8,538 nucleotides of DNA. Origin: JAPLKX01 sp035530195. Lineage in GTDB: Bacteria; Hydrogenedentota; Hydrogenedentia; Hydrogenedentales; SLHB01. The notes below the pieces were generated by a model. That model was not told where the DNA came from. It saw nothing but the letters and a program-made list of their open reading frames with translations, and ran no database searches. Positions 5,343-8,538 of the stretch are shown piece after piece (the first letter of the stretch is position 1; every line of letters starts with the position of its first letter). Both the position numbers and the translations under genes were made by a program. Location of the stretch: contig DATKVG010000139.1 of NCBI GenBank assembly GCA_035530195.1, positions 1 to 8,538 on the forward strand, given 5' to 3'.

Positions 5343-8231
5343 ATGAAAACGTATGGCCACGGGGTATTTAAGGGCATGTTGGCGCTGGCAGTTGCGGTGA
5401 CATTGGCCGTTTCGGTTCATGCTCAATACCAGACGCCCACCAGCCCGCGTGGCACCACGGGGATGGGCTCGTCCCAGCGAACTCAGCGCACGCTCGGAAG
5501 CCTGCGCGGCAATCGCCAGGATCAGCAAGAAGGCGCCGGCAAGACCTCGAGCTTGAGCGAGCGGTTGCGAAGTCTCCGTGAAAAGAGGGAAAAGAGCGCA
5601 GAGAAAGGCCAGCGCGCGGGGCAGCAGAAGGCACAGGAAAAAGCCGCAACCCCGCCCACCGCGCGTGCCGCCAGGCCCGGCGGCGGCGGACCAACCGTAA
5701 TAGCACCCGGCACCGCCACCGCCAGAGCGACCCCCGGAGCAGCCGGCTCATCCAGCGGCGTCGGAATACGGACATCAGGCACCGCCGGCGCACCCGCCGC
5801 GTCCGGAGCGGTCGGCGTCCGTACTGTAGGCCCGCCAACCTATGACCCGATTCTCGATCGCGAATTGAAATACGAGAAAGTGCCGGACATCCCCGACCCG
5901 CCCGAGATGGTGCTGAGCGGCCCCATGCCCGTGGGCGACTTTCTAGAGACGCTTACCCAGGCCACGGAATGGGACGTCGTGGTGACCGAACCCGCCCGGG
6001 CGATCATCCTTAATTTCTGGATATCCGGCGTCACGCCCAGTCAGGCCCTCCAAGTCCTCCAGTTTCACGATATCTGGTACGAATACGACGCTGAGACCAA
6101 GTACCTCGCCGTAATGACCAAACAGGAGTACCTGGAAGAAGAATTCGGCAAAAACATAGAACACGAGTTCATCGTCGAGCATGCCAATGTCGAGTACATC
6201 GAGTCGGTACTTCAATCGCTGATGTCGCCGATGGGCCGCATGATAGTCGATCCACGCACCAACCACCTCTTTATATGGGACCGCCAGGAAAACCTCGACC
6301 GGATGCAGGTGGCGGTCCGCGAACTGGACGTGCCACTGCCTGAAGAACAGTTCCAGGTCACCCACGCCAACATCGCCGACATCGAGGCCATCATCACCTC
6401 CTACCTCTCGCCGGGCGGCACCGTCATTACCGACCCGCGGACCGGCCAAATCGTCGTCAAGGACCTCCAGGACAACCTCAACCGGATGCGCGTCGCGGTC
6501 GAGCGATTTGACGTGCCGCTCGAGCCCCGCATCTATCAGGTCAAGCACATGAACGCCGACGCGCTCGTCGAGAGCGTTGAGGCCCTGCTCACCCCCGACC
6601 GCGGCATGCTCCAGATGGACCCGCGCACCAACACCATCATCGTCACCGACTTGCCCGCCAGACAGGAGCGGGTCGGCGAAATCATCGCCACGCTTGACCA
6701 GCCCCTGGAAACCCGCACCTGGGTGATCCAGTACATCGAGCCGGACGCCGTCGCCGAACGGATCGAAAATCTCGTGCCCGAGGAAATGGGCAACATCATC
6801 GTCGACGAAGAAGTCCACCAGTTGACCGTAACCGCAACCGTTGACCGGATCGAAGAAATCGACCAGATGGTCCGGATGTGGGACGTGAAACGCCAGCAGG
6901 TACTTATCGAGGCCTACCTCGTTACGCTCGGCAGCAACCTCGCCCGCAGCCTCAACGTCAATTGGAGTTTTTTCAATACCATTAACGGCGTGCCCGTCGC
7001 CTACCGTGTCGGCGCAGGAGCCACCCCAAGTTACACCGAACTCGCCGACACCATCACCCTGGGCCAATTGCCGTACGCCGAACCGATCCGCAACTGGTTC
7101 TCCGGCACACCCATTATGAACATCCAGGACGAACAGGCCATCGACCGGTTCCGCGGAAACAAAGTCGCCGCTACCCTCAACTATCTCGATACAAACGGCC
7201 AGGTCACGATCCTGTCCGCGCCGCGCGTCACCGTACAGGACGGCGCCGAGGCCATGTTCCAAAGCGGCCGCAACGTCCCTTACGTCACCTCGACCACCTA
7301 CGATTACGGCTCCTCACGCAACATAACCAATCAGACCACGCCCAACCAGAATATTTACAATTACGGCGGGTATCGGCCGTATAACCGGATCGAATTCATC
7401 GAGGTCGGTACAATCCTCACGGTCCTTCCCCGCATTTCCGAAGACAAGAGCATACTCCTCGAAATCTCCGCCGAAGACAGCGATGCCACACCGACTCGCG
7501 TCGTCTCCAACGGCGAGGAAAACACCATCCCCGAAAAAACCGTCAGCCTCGCCGAAACCCAGGTCCGCGTCCGCGACGGCCAAACCATCGTCATCGGCGG
7601 GCTCCGCCGCGGAAACAGCACCGAAAGTCTGTCCCGTTCCGTGCCCCTGCTGTCTGACGTGCCCATCCTCGGCCGGCTGTTCCGCTCACCGACCAAGACG
7701 CTCAAGAACGACACCCTCATGATCTTCCTCACCACCACTATCGTCTCCGAAGACACCCATCCCGAGGCCGAAAAACTGGCCACCGCGGAAGAGGCCTTCT
7801 CCGAAAAACTCCGCAAGGCCCAAAAAGGCCAGCTCGGCCGGCTGTGGGAAAGCGTGACCCGCGGCGAGAATGAAATCGGCGTCTCCATCGGGCAGAGCGG
7901 CGATATGCACAGCGGCGGACAACGGGTCGTCCTCGACGACTTGCGCCGGATCTTCTTCGGCATGAAGAACCCGCTCGCGTGCAGAGTCGTGATCCGGTCC
8001 CACCCGAGGGCGCCCGAGCGAGCCGTCACCGAGGTCACCGAGTTGGCCCTCGAAGCCCAGTTGAAAGTCGAGTTCGACGATCAGGTCGCCCCGTTCGTGC
8101 CCGACTATCCGCCTGCCCGCACCCCACCCAAGAAGCTGCCTGCCGCCGTCACACCGCTGCCCGAAACACCGCCCGGAAAACTAAACCTCCCCGCCCGCGC
8201 AGACGAACCGCTCGTCATAAAGCCGGAATGA
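5343..8231 (+). CDS. Secretin (GspD/PilQ superfamily) with four N1-type modules and an ExbD/TolR-like C-terminal domain
   Basis: 962 residues from the ATG at 5343, chosen because MKTYGHGVFKGMLALAVAVTLAVSVHAQ is a clear Sec signal peptide (cleavage after HAQ or VHA). An in-frame extension to 5232 has a poor N-terminus and overlaps the candidate promoter. The product should form an outer-membrane multimeric pore. Residues 70-104 are a highly charged probable helix (SLSERLRSLREKREKS); 105-170 are an Ala/Gly/Thr/Pro linker. Residues about 185-262 look like an N0/STN domain (MPVGDFLETLTQATEWDVVV). Four N1-type modules follow: 273-332, 334-393, 394-455 and 456-517; the first three carry a DPRT motif. 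The secretin core runs 518-803, with QQVLIEAYLVTLG, the G-x-L-x-V-x-P-x-I strand (VGTILTVLPRI) and the signature VPLLSDVPILGRLFR (767-781). Beyond the core, residues 844-913 resemble an ExbD/TolR periplasmic domain, then a Pro-rich end. The closest functional class (type II secretion, pilus, other) is unclear: no ATPase, inner-membrane platform or pilin gene is in the window. The gene appears monocistronic. Confidence 0.92.
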   Translation: MKTYGHGVFKGMLALAVAVTLAVSVHAQYQTPTSPRGTTGMGSSQRTQRTLGSLRGNRQDQQEGAGKTSSLSERLRSLREKREKSAEKGQRAGQQKAQEKAATPPTARAARPGGGGPTVIAPGTATARATPGAAGSSSGVGIRTSGTAGAPAASGAVGVRTVGPPTYDPILDRELKYEKVPDIPDPPEMVLSGPMPVGDFLETLTQATEWDVVVTEPARAIILNFWISGVTPSQALQVLQFHDIWYEYDAETKYLAVMTKQEYLEEEFGKNIEHEFIVEHANVEYIESVLQSLMSPMGRMIVDPRTNHLFIWDRQENLDRMQVAVRELDVPLPEEQFQVTHANIADIEAIITSYLSPGGTVITDPRTGQIVVKDLQDNLNRMRVAVERFDVPLEPRIYQVKHMNADALVESVEALLTPDRGMLQMDPRTNTIIVTDLPARQERVGEIIATLDQPLETRTWVIQYIEPDAVAERIENLVPEEMGNIIVDEEVHQLTVTATVDRIEEIDQMVRMWDVKRQQVLIEAYLVTLGSNLARSLNVNWSFFNTINGVPVAYRVGAGATPSYTELADTITLGQLPYAEPIRNWFSGTPIMNIQDEQAIDRFRGNKVAATLNYLDTNGQVTILSAPRVTVQDGAEAMFQSGRNVPYVTSTTYDYGSSRNITNQTTPNQNIYNYGGYRPYNRIEFIEVGTILTVLPRISEDKSILLEISAEDSDATPTRVVSNGEENTIPEKTVSLAETQVRVRDGQTIVIGGLRRGNSTESLSRSVPLLSDVPILGRLFRSPTKTLKNDTLMIFLTTTIVSEDTHPEAEKLATAEEAFSEKLRKAQKGQLGRLWESVTRGENEIGVSIGQSGDMHSGGQRVVLDDLRRIFFGMKNPLACRVVIRSHPRAPERAVTEVTELALEAQLKVEFDDQVAPFVPDYPPARTPPKKLPAAVTPLPETPPGKLNLPARADEPLVIKPE

Positions 8232-8237
8232 AACCCC

Positions 8238-8276
8238 GGGGCGCCCCCTGGCAGTTGTAGGGGGTGTCCCTCTTTT
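8238..8276 (+). terminator. Intrinsic terminator of the secretin gene
   Basis: GGGGCGCCCCCT (8238-8249) pairs with AGGGGGTGTCCC (8259-8270) across a nine-base loop: 12 pairs in RNA, two of them G-U. TCTTTT follows immediately. The stem begins six bases after the TGA stop (8229-8231). The right arm and tail resemble the intergenic motif at 483-501, so a dispersed element may be serving as the terminator. Confidence 0.7.
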
Positions 8277-8360
8277 GATTCTGGTCTCCAGCATGCTTTC
8301 GTCCGTACTGCTATCCGTCAACTTCGATCGTTTCTTCGCAGAAAATGAAAAACTGGCCCA

Positions 8361-8474
8361 GATCAAAGCCTGTCATCCTGAGCGATCAAGCCCTGCGGCA
8401 GGGCTTTTTTGTGGAAGAAAACCAAGATCAAAACATGTCATCCAAAGCCCGCCCCAAAGCCTGTCATCCTGAGC
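8361..8474. repeat. Direct repeat of a TGTCATCCTGAGC-type dispersed element
   Basis: AAAGCCTGTCATCCTGAGC occurs identically at 8365-8383 and 8456-8474. A degenerate third copy lies between them: GATCAAAACATGTCATCC at 8427-8444 aligns with GATCAAAGCCTGTCATCC at 8361-8378. From memory, strings beginning TGTCATCCTGAGC and ending near GAGGATC are common dispersed extragenic repeats in many bacterial genomes. No gene is seen in 8277-8538; short open frames there have no recognisable content or start signals. Confidence 0.65.
8388..8410 (+). terminator. Second intrinsic terminator downstream of the secretin
   Basis: AAGCCCTG (8388-8395), loop CGG, CAGGGCTT (8399-8406), continuing as a run of six T (8405-8410): a textbook rho-independent terminator for plus-strand transcription. 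It stands 157 bases after the secretin stop, beyond the first terminator, and lies inside the repeat cluster. On the minus strand no T-run follows, so it is one-directional. Confidence 0.75.
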
Positions 8475-8532
8475 CCTGCCAGCCGCTGGCTAAGGCTTTT
8501 GTTCATGGCCCTTTATGGCAGGGCGTGAGGAT
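8466..8532. repeat. Imperfect inverted repeat at the right edge
   Basis: ATCCT-GA-GCCCTGCC (8466-8480) pairs with GGCAGGGC-GTG-AGGAT (8517-8532): 8 and 5 perfect pairs separated by a small internal loop. Inside it lies a small hairpin, AGCC-GCT-GGCT (8481-8491). The left arm is the end of the second TGTCATCCTGAGC copy, so the inverted repeat probably defines one complete copy of that element, ending close to the window edge. Confidence 0.55.
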
Positions 8533-8538
8533 CCCCTC

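Noticed and set aside
5943..7262. A 439-codon minus-strand open frame inside the secretin gene
   Set aside because: Its composition (repeated DVxVxDLE/DxHPVEV) mirrors the N1-module repeats on the other strand; the plus-strand secretin is unambiguous.
8277..8472. Short open frames of about 60 codons downstream of the secretin, both strands
   Set aside because: They run through the terminator and the dispersed repeats, with no ribosome binding site or recognisable content.

Overview
The window is a GC-rich stretch of bacterial genome with four protein-coding genes separated by repeat-rich non-coding DNA. All four products carry export signals: a lipoprotein, a FecR-like/DUF6600 protein, a glycoside hydrolase and a secretin. 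The organism is therefore diderm (a secretin needs an outer membrane). The protein families, and the dispersed palindromes whose translations read like QASRLHG or CRRDACTT, suggest the PVC superphylum or a relative such as Lentisphaerota, Planctomycetota, Verrucomicrobiota or Hydrogenedentota. This placement is inference from family and repeat style; there is no rRNA or marker gene to confirm it.

Layout. (1) Bases 1-417, minus strand: the 5' part of a Tyr/Gly/Asp-rich lipoprotein gene that runs off the left edge. (2) 562-2919, minus: a 785-residue exported protein with a FecR-like N-terminal half, a Tyr/Trp-rich DUF6600-type domain and an Arg/Ser/Pro tail of about 400 residues. It lies 144 bp upstream of the lipoprotein in the same direction, so the two may be cotranscribed. 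(3) 2920-3089: an AT-richer divergent intergenic region with a small inverted repeat. (4) 3090-4871, plus: a secreted DUF5060 + clan GH-A (GH5-like) glycoside hydrolase. (5) 4872-5231: no gene, but a dense series of palindromes, a long inverted repeat and short tandem repeats. (6) 5232-8276: a self-contained secretin unit with a candidate promoter, a structured leader whose hairpin covers the ribosome binding site, a 962-residue secretin and a terminator immediately after the stop codon. (7) 8277-8538: no gene; a second textbook terminator and copies of a TGTCATCCTGAGC-type dispersed repeat running to the right edge.

The most notable item is the secretin. After an N0-like domain it has four tandem N1-type modules and a normal secretin core. 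It then has a C-terminal extension of about 160 residues, in which residues 844-913 look like the periplasmic domain of ExbD/TolR, proton-motive-force-linked proteins not normally fused to secretins. No other secretion or pilus gene is visible nearby. I see no direct functional link between the secretin, the hydrolase and the minus-strand pair beyond all being envelope or secreted proteins.
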